This document shows, in pieces, positions 34,795-43,288 of a DNA stretch of 64,000 nucleotides; within the stretch, counting starts at the first letter, position 1, and the number at the start of each line of letters is the position of its first letter. The translations under genes and the position numbers were made by a program. The notes under the pieces were generated by a model, which saw nothing but the letters and a program-made list of their open reading frames with translations, did not search any database and was not told where the DNA came from. This DNA comes from Demequina sp. NBRC 110057 (GTDB taxonomy: Bacteria > Actinomycetota > Actinomycetes > Actinomycetales > Demequinaceae), in NCBI RefSeq assembly GCF_002090175.1, contig NZ_BBRN01000004.1:558001-622000 (forward strand). Direction: 5' to 3'.

Positions 34795-35004
34795 ATGATC
34801 CGCCTGCCAGCGCCCGGTGCGCGCGTGGTGGTGCGCTATTTGCTGCCCGATGGTTCCGCGACCGATGCACTCGGGACGCTGCTGAGCGCCGACCGCGAGA
34901 CGGTGGTGGTCGACGGAAAGCGTGGGGTCGTGAGAATCGCGGTGTCGGAGATTGTGGCCGCGAAGCCGGTGCCGCCGGCGCCGGAGCGGCGGCAGCGAGC
35001 TTAG
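34795..35004 (+). CDS. Small SH3-like domain protein (as in Rv0428c N-terminus)
   Basis: A 69-residue protein starting four bases after the SDR stop and probably co-transcribed. The pattern GARVVVRYLLPDGSATDALG, then GTLLSADRETVVV, RGVVRIAVSEIV and AAKPVPPAPERR, matches the small beta-barrel that precedes the acetyltransferase domain in some actinobacterial GNAT proteins. Here it stands alone, without an acetyltransferase. Its role is unknown. Confidence 0.7.
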   Translation: MIRLPAPGARVVVRYLLPDGSATDALGTLLSADRETVVVDGKRGVVRIAVSEIVAAKPVPPAPERRQRA

Positions 35005-35046
35005 AAGGCGACTGCAACCGCGCAGTAGCACCCGCACGTGAGAATG

Positions 35047-35092
35047 AAAAAGAGCCGTCCTCCCCGGTATCTACCAGGAAGGACGACTCTTC
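35047..35092 (-). terminator. Intrinsic terminator downstream of tRNA-Pro
   Basis: Read leftward, a 12-bp stem with one G-U pair (35081-35092 with about 35050-35061) encloses a loop region and is followed by a run of five T (complement of 35047-35051). It is a classic hairpin plus U-tract, placed seven bases after the tRNA 3' end. Confidence 0.85.
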
Positions 35093-35098
35093 TCTCGG

Positions 35099-35172
35099 TC
35101 GGGCTGACAGGATTTGAACCTGCGACCCCCTGACCCCCAGTCAGGTGCGCTACCAAGCTGCGCCACAGCCCG
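35099..35172 (-). tRNA. tRNA-Pro (anticodon GGG)
   Basis: A 74-base cloverleaf. The acceptor arm pairs CGGGCTG with CAGCCCG. The D arm is GCGC-AGCTTGGTA-GCGC. The anticodon arm is CCTGA-CTGGGGG-TCAGG with GGG at positions 34-36, and the T arm is GCAGG-TTCAAAT-CCTGT. The discriminator is A and CCA is not encoded. No integrase or direct repeat flanks it, so it shows no sign of use as an attachment site. Confidence 0.95.
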
Positions 35173-35264
35173 AACAACCCGCCTCGAAGGACTCGATGTC
35201 CTCGCCTTGGGCCGTGGAATAGTTTACACAGATCGCGGGGTCTCGATGACCACAGCGGCCCGCG

Positions 35265-35879
35265 TCAGCCGAAATACCGGCCCGGACGGTGGTTGATCGC
35301 GAGCGTCAGGTTGAGTAGCACGGCGCCGAGGATCGAGCACAGCAGGATCGGGAACGGCACGAGCGCCAGCGACGCGATCACGACCACCAAATCGAGGGAT
35401 CCCTGCACGTACCCGGCCCTCCAGCCACGCGTCTCCTGCAGCCACGCGGCGAGGATGCCGAAGCCTCCCGCGGAGGCACCGTGGCGGAAGATGATGAGCA
35501 TTCCCACGCCGATCGACAGCCCCGCGAACACGGCGCCGTAGACCGGGTTGACGTCGCTCACGTCCAGATACAGGCCGTGCACCGACGTGAACACCGACAC
35601 CAAGGTCACCGAGATCAGCGTCTTGACCGTGAAGGTCCACCCCATGCGCCGCACCGCGAGCCAATAGAACGGCACGTTGATGAGGAAGAAGATCAGCCCG
35701 AACGACGCCCCGGTCACATAGCTGCCGAGGATCGCCACACCGGCAAGACCACCCGACACTCCCCCGATCTGGTCCAGCAGGAACAGGCCGAAGGACATCA
35801 TCAACGCCCCGGTGGGCAGCGCGAGCGCGTCCTCCCAGAGCGCGTGCTTTTCGGCAATGGGCGGGTCGACGACGGACAA
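35265..35879 (-). CDS. YitT-family membrane protein
   Basis: A 204-residue membrane protein with about five to six helices. The segment GALMMSFGLFLLDQIGGVSG matches the first YitT repeat, ASFGLIFFLINVPFYWLAVR the middle, and MLIIFRHGASAGGFGILAAW the conserved GAS-GG region. YitT proteins are widespread and without an established substrate. The C-terminal DUF2179 domain of many Firmicute YitT proteins is absent, as in proteobacterial and actinobacterial versions. It stands alone between the tRNA and the methionine synthase-like gene. Confidence 0.82.
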   Translation of the reverse strand: MSVVDPPIAEKHALWEDALALPTGALMMSFGLFLLDQIGGVSGGLAGVAILGSYVTGASFGLIFFLINVPFYWLAVRRMGWTFTVKTLISVTLVSVFTSVHGLYLDVSDVNPVYGAVFAGLSIGVGMLIIFRHGASAGGFGILAAWLQETRGWRAGYVQGSLDLVVVIASLALVPFPILLCSILGAVLLNLTLAINHRPGRYFG

Positions 35880-36003
35880 GGCTGAACCTCCGAGGGTGGG
35901 GAAGGCGGACGGACGATGCGCGGGTCGCGCGCCGGTCTATGGTGCCAGAGCCGCGTGTCGTCGGCGTTTCGGGAAGCCGGCCACCGCATCGGCCGCACAA
36001 ACA

Positions 36004-36036
36004 ACGGCGCCGGCCCCCGCAGGGAGCCGGCGCCGT
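36004..36036 (-). terminator. Hairpin terminator of the MetE-like gene
   Basis: An 11-bp perfect inverted repeat (36004-36014 with 36026-36036) lies about 19 bases after the leftward methionine-synthase-like stop. It is GC-rich with no long U-tract. A copy of the nonamer (35986-35994) lies just beyond it. Confidence 0.75.
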
Positions 36037-36054
36037 CACTCAACAGAGCAGGTA

Positions 36055-37272
36055 TCAGCCGCCGATGCGCTTGGCCGCGATGCGCGCGCCCTCGCCGAGC
36101 GACGCGAGCTTGGCCCACGCGATCTGCGGGTGGACGCGTCCGCCGAGGCCACAGTCGGTCGAGGCGACCACGTGCTGCGGGCCCACGATGTCGGCGAAGC
36201 GCTCGATGCGGTCAGCGACGAGCTCGGGGTGCTCCACCACGTTGGTCGCGTGGCTCACGACGCCGGGGACCAGGACGGTGCCCTCGGGGATCGACACGTC
36301 GCGCCACGCCTTCCACTCGTGCTCGTGGCGCACGTTGCCGGCCTCGAAGGAGAACTCGCCAGCATTGACGGTGAGCAGCAGGTCGAGGATGTGACGCAGC
36401 TCGAGGTCAGTGGTGTGGGGTCCGTGCCACGAGCCCCAGCAGATGTGCAGGCGCACCTGCTCGCGCGGAAGGCCCTCGATGGCGTGGTTGATGGCGTCGA
36501 TGCGCGTCTGGAGGAAGGCGCGGTAGTCGGCGACCGACGGCTCGGGGTTGACCTGGTCCCAGCTCTCGGCGAGCGAGGGGTCGTCGAGCTGCACGGTGAG
36601 GCCCGCGTCGACGATCGCCTTGTACTCCTCGCGCATCACGTCGGCCCAGGCCCAAATGTGCTCGGCCTCGTCCTTGTAGTGGGCGTTGCCGATGCGCGCG
36701 GCGGAGCCGGGAGCGAGCGACGTGAGGAAGCCGTGCGTCTGACCGGTCGCGTCCAACGCGCCCTTGAGGTTCGCGATGTCCGCGGCGATGAGGTCGTGGC
36801 CACGGTAGGAGATGTCGGACACGGTGAGCGGCCAGAACGGCGGCTCACCCAGCAGCACACCCGACGTCGGGTCCTGGTAGGCCTCCGCGAAAGCGACCCA
36901 GTCGCGGCGGTCGTTCATCGTGGTGAGCTCCACGTGGCCGGGGGTCGAGCGCACGGGCTCGGGCATCGGCGCGTCGGCCGGGGGCAGCGCCAGACCGGCG
37001 GTGCGCTGGAACGAGTAGCTCCACCACGCGCCGAAGTCGTGCGAGGCCGTCATCGCCTTGCCGTACTCGCCGTCGCCCACGCGCGTGATTCCCGCGTCGA
37101 GCTGGCGCTTCACGAGCGAGGTAACCGCGGCGGCAGCGGCCTCCTTGTACTCGTCGGTCTGGATCAGCGTGAAGCCGTCCTCGGCCACCTGCAGGGTCTT
37201 GGTCGCCTCGACGAGCTCGGCCGAACGCGGCAGCGAGCCGGCCGTGGTGGTCTCGATGGTCAGATCAGACAT
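36055..37272 (-). CDS. Cobalamin-independent methionine synthase family protein (MetE C-terminal type)
   Basis: A 405-residue single-barrel protein, about half the length of full MetE and equivalent to its C-terminal catalytic barrel. Zinc ligands are visible: His and Cys in LHICWGSWHGPHTTD, and the late Cys in VASTDCGLGGRVHPQIAW. Other conserved segments are TTAGSLPRS at the start and QLDDPSLAESW. Proteins of this short type transfer methyl groups to thiols; some make methionine with a different methyl donor and others act on other thiols. The ATG at 37272 was chosen over an upstream in-frame ATG because it gives the family N-terminus. A hairpin follows the gene. Confidence 0.85.
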   Translation of the reverse strand: MSDLTIETTTAGSLPRSAELVEATKTLQVAEDGFTLIQTDEYKEAAAAAVTSLVKRQLDAGITRVGDGEYGKAMTASHDFGAWWSYSFQRTAGLALPPADAPMPEPVRSTPGHVELTTMNDRRDWVAFAEAYQDPTSGVLLGEPPFWPLTVSDISYRGHDLIAADIANLKGALDATGQTHGFLTSLAPGSAARIGNAHYKDEAEHIWAWADVMREEYKAIVDAGLTVQLDDPSLAESWDQVNPEPSVADYRAFLQTRIDAINHAIEGLPREQVRLHICWGSWHGPHTTDLELRHILDLLLTVNAGEFSFEAGNVRHEHEWKAWRDVSIPEGTVLVPGVVSHATNVVEHPELVADRIERFADIVGPQHVVASTDCGLGGRVHPQIAWAKLASLGEGARIAAKRIGG

Positions 37273-37469
37273 GCAAATCCTCGTGGTCTCGGCGCGCGAG
37301 CGCACGCCTGGTTTCCCGGTGGTCTCGCGCCAGCAATGCCCGCGCGGTGGCGCGGATCCGAGGCCTCGTTTGATGCATGGCGTCGCCGCCTATCCTGCCA
37401 CCACTCCCGTCGACACCCCGACGTTTTGCCACACCTTCCCTCGTACCCCTCGTTTTCGGCAAGCCTTTC

Positions 37470-37497
37470 TTGTTTTTGCGTAAAGTACGAGTAAAGT
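37470..37497 (+). promoter_or_regulatory. Candidate promoter of the Pr6Pr membrane protein gene
   Basis: TTGTTT (37470-37475) and TAAAGT (37492-37497) are 16 bases apart. The hexamer ends seven bases before GTG 37505, so the transcript would start at or next to the start codon. GTAAAGT is repeated 11 bases apart at 37480-37486 and 37491-37497. Confidence 0.55.
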
Positions 37498-37504
37498 GCA
37501 ACCC

Positions 37505-38143
37505 GTGAGCAACGACGCCGCACTCCGTGCCCTCCGACTGACCGCCGCCCTCGCGATCGCCTTGTCCCTCGCGTTCCAAGGGTGGGCCGACCTGACCCAC
37601 GGCACCTTCACGTGGGGCCAATTGCCCGGGTACTTCACTCCCCTGGCGGCCATCGCCGGCGTGGTCTCGCTGACCGCATCGGCCATCGTGGGCGAGCGCT
37701 ACCTGGTGTGGCTCCAGTTACTCCGCGTCAACGCCGCGACCTACCTCGCGATCGCCGGCGTCGTCTACTGGGCGGTCCTCGCCCACTACTCCCAGCCGTA
37801 CTTCCCGTGGGCCAACGCTGTCCTTCACGGCGGCGCCGGCATCGTGCTCACCCTCGATTGGCTGCTGGTGGGTCGCCGCCGCCGGCTCCCCGTGAGCACC
37901 TGGTGGACGGTGCTGTGGGTGCCCGCCGGCTGGGCTGGGTACCTGCTGCTTCGCGCCGCCCGCGACGGCTGGGTCCCCTACCCCTTCCTGGACCCCGCCC
38001 GCGGGTTCGTCACGATCGCCACCACGCTGGCGCTGATCGCCGTCGCCGGGCTCGCGTTCGTCGCGCTCCTTCACTGCAGCCTGTTCCTGCGCCGCGGCGA
38101 GCGTGCACGCGCCGACTTGCCCCGAGGGCACCACGGGGCGTAA
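37505..38143 (+). CDS. Pr6Pr-family six-helix membrane protein
   Basis: A 212-residue membrane protein with six predicted helices (for example GYFTPLAAIAGVVSLTASAI, ATYLAIAGVVYWAVLAHY and FVTIATTLALIAVAGLAFVA). The pattern of YFT near helix 2, VLHG-AGI-L--DWLLV in the middle and YPFLDP before helix 6 is that of the Pr6Pr (FAR-17a/AIG1-like) family; the His and Asp in the membrane suggest an enzyme, but none is proven for bacteria. GTG 37505 was preferred over GTG 37496 because it suits a leaderless transcript from the TAAAGT hexamer. Confidence 0.78.
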   Translation: MSNDAALRALRLTAALAIALSLAFQGWADLTHGTFTWGQLPGYFTPLAAIAGVVSLTASAIVGERYLVWLQLLRVNAATYLAIAGVVYWAVLAHYSQPYFPWANAVLHGGAGIVLTLDWLLVGRRRRLPVSTWWTVLWVPAGWAGYLLLRAARDGWVPYPFLDPARGFVTIATTLALIAVAGLAFVALLHCSLFLRRGERARADLPRGHHGA

Positions 38144-38153
38144 ACCTGACGCC

Positions 38154-39290
38154 GTGACCGCGCCCACCCCACCCATCCTGGTCATCGGCGCCGGTCAGGC
38201 CGGCCTGTCCGTCGGCTATCACCTGCTCCACCGCGGCATGGTGCCCGGCGAGGACTTCCGCATGGTCGACCGCGGCCCCACCGCCGGCGGCGCCTGGCAG
38301 CACCGCTGGGGTTCCCTGCGGCTTGGCGACGCCCACCGCATTGCGGACCTGCCGGGCATGGCCGATGCGGGGGTCACCTTCGACGACGCTCCCCGGGAGC
38401 CGCCGGCCTCGGCGGTGGTCCGCGACTACTACGCGACCTACGAGCGCCACTACGGCCTCGCCGTCTCGCGCCCCGTCGACGTGACCGCGGTGCGTCGAGG
38501 CGCCGACGGCGGCTTCGTCGTCGAGACGGCCGATGCCGCCGCGCCCTTGACCCCGCGCATCGTCGTCGCGGCGGTCGGCACGTGGGGCAGCCCCCGACAC
38601 CCGAGCACCCCTGGCGCGGACGTGTTCCGCGGGCGCCAGCTGGTCACCCCCGACTACACGTCGGCCAACGACTTCGCTGGCCTGCGCGTCGCCGTGGTCG
38701 GCGGAGGGGCATCGGCGCTGGGGTTCCTGCGCGAGGTGGCCACCACGGCGCGCTCCGTCACCTGGTTCACGCGCCGCCCCGTGGTGTTCCACGATCGCGA
38801 CTCGTCACTGCGCGAGGACCTGGGGCGCGAGTCGGTCCGGCTCCAGGACGAGGCCGCCCGGGCGGGACGGCCCCTGCCGAGCATCGTGTCGACCACGGGC
38901 ATGCCGCTCACGCCGCCCATCGCCAGAATGCGCCGGGCAGGCCTGCTGACGCGCTCCCCGATGTTCACGCGACTCGTGACCGACGGGGCGGTGCTGGCCG
39001 ACGGCTCGCACCTCCCGCTCGACGCCGTGATCTGGGCCCTGGGATTCGAGGCGGATCTGGGCCCCCTGGCCCCGCTCGCCATCGACGCACGCCGCGGCGT
39101 GAGCGTGGCCGAGGGGCATGCGATCGACGTCCCGGGCCTGTTCCTCGCGGGCTACGGCCCCCAGGCGTCGACGATCAGCGCCAACCGCGGCGCGCGCCGG
39201 ATCGCGCGCGACGCCGAGCGCTACCTCGCGGACGGCGCGTGGCCGCCAGCACCGACGCGCTACTCGGCGGCAACCGCCACGGCCGGGTGA
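38154..39290 (+). CDS. Flavin-dependent monooxygenase / pyridine nucleotide-disulfide oxidoreductase
   Basis: A 378-residue flavoprotein. The FAD-binding motif is at the N-terminus (LVIGAGQAGLSVGYHLLHRG) and a second nucleotide motif follows near residue 180 (RVAVVGGGASALGFLREVA). DAVIWALGFEADLGPLAPL and VPGLFLAGYGPQASTI are the usual C-terminal motifs. It is shorter than classical flavin monooxygenases and resembles the FMO-like/TrkA-like group. The GTG at 38154 starts ten bases after the Pr6Pr gene. Its last 31 bases overlap the convergent MFS gene. Confidence 0.83.
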   Translation: MTAPTPPILVIGAGQAGLSVGYHLLHRGMVPGEDFRMVDRGPTAGGAWQHRWGSLRLGDAHRIADLPGMADAGVTFDDAPREPPASAVVRDYYATYERHYGLAVSRPVDVTAVRRGADGGFVVETADAAAPLTPRIVVAAVGTWGSPRHPSTPGADVFRGRQLVTPDYTSANDFAGLRVAVVGGGASALGFLREVATTARSVTWFTRRPVVFHDRDSSLREDLGRESVRLQDEAARAGRPLPSIVSTTGMPLTPPIARMRRAGLLTRSPMFTRLVTDGAVLADGSHLPLDAVIWALGFEADLGPLAPLAIDARRGVSVAEGHAIDVPGLFLAGYGPQASTISANRGARRIARDAERYLADGAWPPAPTRYSAATATAG

Positions 39291-40495
39291 GGCTGCGCCG
39301 CGGCACGCTTGGTGATGGCGCGACCCGCCAGCGCACACATGACGCCGGGTACGCACAGCGCGAGACCCACCCACGTGGGCGAGAGGTATCCGTAGCCCGC
39401 GGCGATGACCGCCCCTCCGAGCGCGGCACCGATCGCGTTGCCGATGTTGAGGGCCGAGTGGTTGAGGGCGGCCGCCATGGTCTGACTCTCCCCCGCCACG
39501 TCCATGAGGCGCGTCTGGATGGCTGGCGACAGGGCGGCGGCCGATGCCCCCACCAGGAACAGTCCGACGAACAGCCCCACGAGGGTGGCCGCCGCGACGA
39601 TGACCACCAGCAGGGACGCCGCCAGTGCGGCGAAGAGCAGGAAGATGGCGCGCAGCGCGCCACGGTCGGCGAGGCGCCCGCCGAGAAGGTTGCCGACCGT
39701 CATCCCGAGCCCAATGGTCATCAGCGCGAAGGGCACCAGGCCCTCCGAGGTGCCCGTGACCTCGGTCGCCAGCGGCGACACGTAGCTGTAGACGGCGAAG
39801 AAGCCGCCGAAGCCGAGCGCGCCGGTCAGCAGCGCGAACCACACCGCCGGTCGTCCCAGCGCGCCCACCTCGCGGCGCATCGTCGCCGAAGGATCCCCGC
39901 CCTGTTGCGGCACGCACAGCGCGATGGCCACCGCGGCGATCGCGAACATCACCGCCACGGCAAGGTAGGCGACGCGCCACGTCGCCGCCTGGCCCAGCGC
40001 CGTGACCGCCGGCACTCCCACCACGTTGGCGATCGTGAGGCCGGCCAACACGAACGCGGCGGCCTGGCCGCGCTTCTCGGGTCCCATGAGACTCGCTGCC
40101 ACGAGCGCCGCGATGCCGAAGTAGGCGCCGTGCGGAAGCCCCGCGACAAACCTGGCGGCGACGACCGTGCCGAACGTGGGCGCCACCGCCGAGGCGACGG
40201 TACCCACGGTGAAGACCACCGCGAGAACGGTGAGGACCGTCTTGCGCGAGTACTTCGCGGCCGCCGCGGCGATGGTGGGCGCGCCCACGACGACGCCGGC
40301 GGCGTAGGCAGAGATCAGCCACCCCGCCTGCGACAGCGCCTCCTCCTGGCTCGCGGCCCAGGTCTCGGGAAGCAGGTCACGGGCGATGTCGGGAAGCAGC
40401 CCCATCGCGACAAACTCCGTGGTGCCGATGCCAAAGCTGCCGATGGCAAGGGCAAATAGGGCGAGCCGGGTGCGGGCCGGGGTCATCGTGGGCAT
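39260..40495 (-). CDS. MFS transporter, AraJ/drug-efflux-like
   Basis: A 411-residue membrane protein with 12 predicted helices. FGIGTTEFVAMGLLPDIARD at the N-terminus is the signature of the AraJ/YdhP-like DHA1 efflux subgroup. GAPTIAAAAAKYSRKTVLTV contains the conserved loop 2-3 basic motif, and RFVAGLPHGAYFGIAALVAA matches helix 4. The substrate is unknown; sugar or drug export is typical. It is convergent with the flavoprotein gene (31-bp overlap). Confidence 0.87.
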   Translation of the reverse strand: MPTMTPARTRLALFALAIGSFGIGTTEFVAMGLLPDIARDLLPETWAASQEEALSQAGWLISAYAAGVVVGAPTIAAAAAKYSRKTVLTVLAVVFTVGTVASAVAPTFGTVVAARFVAGLPHGAYFGIAALVAASLMGPEKRGQAAAFVLAGLTIANVVGVPAVTALGQAATWRVAYLAVAVMFAIAAVAIALCVPQQGGDPSATMRREVGALGRPAVWFALLTGALGFGGFFAVYSYVSPLATEVTGTSEGLVPFALMTIGLGMTVGNLLGGRLADRGALRAIFLLFAALAASLLVVIVAAATLVGLFVGLFLVGASAAALSPAIQTRLMDVAGESQTMAAALNHSALNIGNAIGAALGGAVIAAGYGYLSPTWVGLALCVPGVMCALAGRAITKRAAAQPHPAVAVAAE

Positions 40496-40586
40496 GGCGG
40501 GCCGATCGTCGAGCGGGTGGGGACACGCTCAACGTCGAGCCAGGCCAGGATAATCCCTGGCACACACCGTGATTTCTGACCGTTTG

Positions 40587-42536
40587 TCAGTCCCGAAGGA
40601 TCGCCGCGCCCAGCCAGGACTCCGGGATTCCCATGCCTTCCACGAGGCCCAGCGCGTGCGGGCGTAGCCGCCGGCACAGGTCATCGAGTTGCTGCCCGAT
40701 CGCCTTGGATCGCGAGGAGCTGATGCGGTTGTGCTCCAGGAACCACGCCCGCTGGTCGTGGATCGACGACAGCGCGTACAGACTGCACAGGTCCTCGAGC
40801 ACGCCGCGCGCCTCCGGGTCCTCGCACCCGCGGATGCCGTCGATGAAGGCCTGCAGCGCGAGCCGCTCCAGGTGCGCCTTCGCGGCGAACTGCACGTGCT
40901 CGCCCAGCGCATTGAACGCCTCGAAGGAGTCTCCCGATGCCGTCGACGCCGCCCGCATGCGGCGGGCAAGCGACTCGAGCGAGTGACGCGCGCGCTCCTC
41001 GAACATGAGCGCGTGCCAGCGCCGATCGGTGAGCGTGGTCTCCTCGGGCTTGCGGCGGACGGCGCTCGCGAGGCGGTCGAGGACGAGGTTGGCCGATGTC
41101 GCCTCGACCACCGTCTCCCCCGCCACCTTCGCGGTCGCCTGCATGACGCCGCTGCGGTCGAGCTCGCTCCACTCGCGCTTGAAGTCCGTCAGCAAGGCCT
41201 TCGTGACCGACTGGAGCAGCACAGTGTTGTCGCCCTCGAAGGTGGCGAAGATGTCCACGTCACGGCGCATCTCGGTGAGCTGGTTCTCGCTCAGGTAGCC
41301 CGAGCCGCCGCACGCCTCGCGCGCCTCCTGGACCGTCTCGTTGGCGAACCAGGTGGTCATCGCCTTGAGTCCGGCGGCGCGCGTCTCGAGTTCGCGCTGT
41401 TCGGTCTCGGTGCTGTCGCCGGGCCCCTGGACGTGAACGAGAGCCTCGATCAGCTCGTTTTGCGCGAATCCCAGCGCATACGACCGCGCGATGCGTGGCA
41501 GGAGGCGGCGCTGGTGCACCAGGTAGTCGAGCAGCAGGACGCCGCCCGGGCGCCCGGCGGCGGGGAACTGGCGGCGGCGCAGGGCGTACCGGGTGGCGAT
41601 CGACAAAGCGCGGCGTGCCGTGATGCCTGCCCCTCCGCCGACGCAGACGCGGCCACGCACCAGGGTGCCGAGCATCGTGAAGAAGCGGCGGTTCGCGTTC
41701 TCGATGGGCGACGAGTAGGCGCCGTCGTCGCCGACGCCGCCGAAGCGGTCCAGGAGCATGCGGCGCTCGACGCGAACATGATCGAACCGGATGGTGCCGT
41801 TGTCGACGCCCAGCAGCCCTCCCTTGTGGCCCTGATCCCCCGTGGTGATGCCGGGCAGGTCGTTGCCGTCGTCGTCGCGCAGCGGCACCAGCACCACGTG
41901 CACGCCGTGGCAGGTGCCGCCGACCCACAACTGGCCGAAGACGGCCGCCATCGTGCCGTCCTTGGCGGCGTTGCCGATGTAAGCCTTGGTGGCCCCCGGC
42001 GTGGGCGAGTGAACGTCAAACTCGTCCGTCTCGGGGTCATACGTGATGGTGGTCTCGAGGCTCGCGACATCCGAGCCGTGGCCCAGCTCCGTCATCGCGA
42101 AGCCGCCCAGCAGGCTCAGGTCGGTGATCCCCGGCAGGAACGTCGCGTGGTGCCACTCGGTGCCGAGGTTGGTGACCGCGCCCCCGAACAGCCCAAACTG
42201 CACCCCCGACTTAATGGTCACCGACAGGTCGCCGTGGGCGAGCATCTCGAAGGCCATGACCGCCGTGAGCGGGTCGGACACCGAGTTGGGCCCGTCGGGC
42301 ACCCCCGCGTGCCCGAAGCCGTGGCGCTCGAGCTCGCGCAAGCGCCCCAGGGTCCACTCCCGCGACTGCGCGACGTCGAGCCCGGGGTCGCGCAGCAGGT
42401 CGTCGGCGGGGAACGTCGCCCGCCCCACGGACCGTTCCGCCGCATAGGGGCCGTCGAGCGCGGTACGCAGCCTGGCGCCCAGGGCGGTCAGATCCTCGTG
42501 GTGGACGGGGGTCGCGGTCTCGTCGGTCAACGTCAT
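40587..42536 (-). CDS. Acyl-CoA oxidase / long acyl-CoA dehydrogenase family protein
   Basis: A 649-residue flavoprotein. The acyl-CoA dehydrogenase core is clear: GGFAMTELGHGSDVASLETT (FAD and substrate loop), GGLLGVDNGTIRFDHVRVER, and EACGGSGYLSENQLTEMRRD followed by TFEGDNTVLLQSVTK (acyl-CoA oxidase type). The extra C-terminal domain after residue ~460 also fits acyl-CoA oxidases and long FadE proteins. It should introduce the 2,3-double bond into acyl-CoA. It precedes the TetR gene and lies beside the thiolase-FabG4-MaoC operon, a neighbourhood like mycobacterial fadE5-fadA2-fabG4-htdX. The ATG has AAGGAGAGG upstream. Confidence 0.9.
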   Translation of the reverse strand: MTLTDETATPVHHEDLTALGARLRTALDGPYAAERSVGRATFPADDLLRDPGLDVAQSREWTLGRLRELERHGFGHAGVPDGPNSVSDPLTAVMAFEMLAHGDLSVTIKSGVQFGLFGGAVTNLGTEWHHATFLPGITDLSLLGGFAMTELGHGSDVASLETTITYDPETDEFDVHSPTPGATKAYIGNAAKDGTMAAVFGQLWVGGTCHGVHVVLVPLRDDDGNDLPGITTGDQGHKGGLLGVDNGTIRFDHVRVERRMLLDRFGGVGDDGAYSSPIENANRRFFTMLGTLVRGRVCVGGGAGITARRALSIATRYALRRRQFPAAGRPGGVLLLDYLVHQRRLLPRIARSYALGFAQNELIEALVHVQGPGDSTETEQRELETRAAGLKAMTTWFANETVQEAREACGGSGYLSENQLTEMRRDVDIFATFEGDNTVLLQSVTKALLTDFKREWSELDRSGVMQATAKVAGETVVEATSANLVLDRLASAVRRKPEETTLTDRRWHALMFEERARHSLESLARRMRAASTASGDSFEAFNALGEHVQFAAKAHLERLALQAFIDGIRGCEDPEARGVLEDLCSLYALSSIHDQRAWFLEHNRISSSRSKAIGQQLDDLCRRLRPHALGLVEGMGIPESWLGAAILRD

Positions 42537-42579
42537 TGTTGCCTCTCCTTGAGTGGTGGCGGGTGGGGACGGGCCCGCG

Positions 42580-43200
42580 CTAATGCGGGGCGAGGGCGCC
42601 CGCGAAGGCGGGCGTGAACAGTGCGGAGATGCGCGCGACCACGGCGTCGCGCGGCTCGCGTGCGGGGGCGTCCATCCATCGGTCGCACACTGCCTGGATG
42701 AAGCCCACGAGGCCGTGTGCCCAGGTCTCGGCGGTGGCGCGATCCACGCCGCTCGCGCCGGCGTGCTCGACGAGGATCTGCGCGACGTAGTCGGCGATCA
42801 CCACGGGCACTCGCCCGCCGGGATCGACCGCGCCGCCTCCACCGGGGCCGTTCATGACGAAGCGATAGATGTGGGGGTCGCGCTCGACGAGGCTGAGGTA
42901 GCCGTCGGCGAGGGTGTCCGTGAGGTGCGTGAGGTCGCCGTCCTCGGTGGCGGCGAGCGCCTCCGTGAGGCCGTCGCGGATATACGCGTGGACGGACTCG
43001 ACGACGGCGTCGTACAGCCCGGCGCGATCGCCAAAGTGGCGATAGATCACCGTCTTGGAGGTGCCGGCGCGGGCGGCGATCTCGTCCATTCCCACCCCGG
43101 CGCCGTGGACGCGGATGGCGCGCAGTGCGTCGGACACGAGGGCGCGCCTGCGGTCAACCCGGTGCTGATCCCAGCGTGCGTCCCTACCGTCGATGGCCAT
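42580..43200 (-). CDS. TetR-family transcriptional regulator of the lipid cluster
   Basis: A 206-residue TetR protein. The HTH is at residues ~20-65 (GVGMDEIAARAGTSKTVIYR then HFGDRAGLYDAV). The remaining helices form a ligand domain with the TetR_C pattern YIDRFVMNGP-like seen as PHIYRFVMNGPGGGG. ATG 43200 was preferred to the in-frame ATG 43212 because it follows TATGGT (complement of 43208-43213) by seven bases. It is divergent from the thiolase operon; repeats at 43217-43247 are candidate operators, and acyl-CoA is a plausible ligand. Confidence 0.87.
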   Translation of the reverse strand: MAIDGRDARWDQHRVDRRRALVSDALRAIRVHGAGVGMDEIAARAGTSKTVIYRHFGDRAGLYDAVVESVHAYIRDGLTEALAATEDGDLTHLTDTLADGYLSLVERDPHIYRFVMNGPGGGGAVDPGGRVPVVIADYVAQILVEHAGASGVDRATAETWAHGLVGFIQAVCDRWMDAPAREPRDAVVARISALFTPAFAGALAPH

Positions 43201-43216
43201 AGCGCCGACCATACCC

Positions 43217-43247
43217 GATACCCGGAGTATCTGCTACCGTGAGTATC
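43217..43247. promoter_or_regulatory. Candidate TetR operator between tetR and the thiolase operon
   Basis: GATAC (43217-43221) and GTATC (43227-43231) form an inverted repeat around CCGGA. GAGTATC (43225-43231) is repeated at 43241-43247, 16 bases away. The cluster lies within the 88 bases separating the two divergent starts and could control both. Confidence 0.55.
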
Positions 43248-43288
43248 GCTGAACAACACTGACGAGTTCCACCAATGACGGAGGCAGC

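Noticed and set aside
35099-35172. tRNA-Pro as an integration site
   Set aside because: No integrase, no duplicated tRNA end and no change in gene content on either side.
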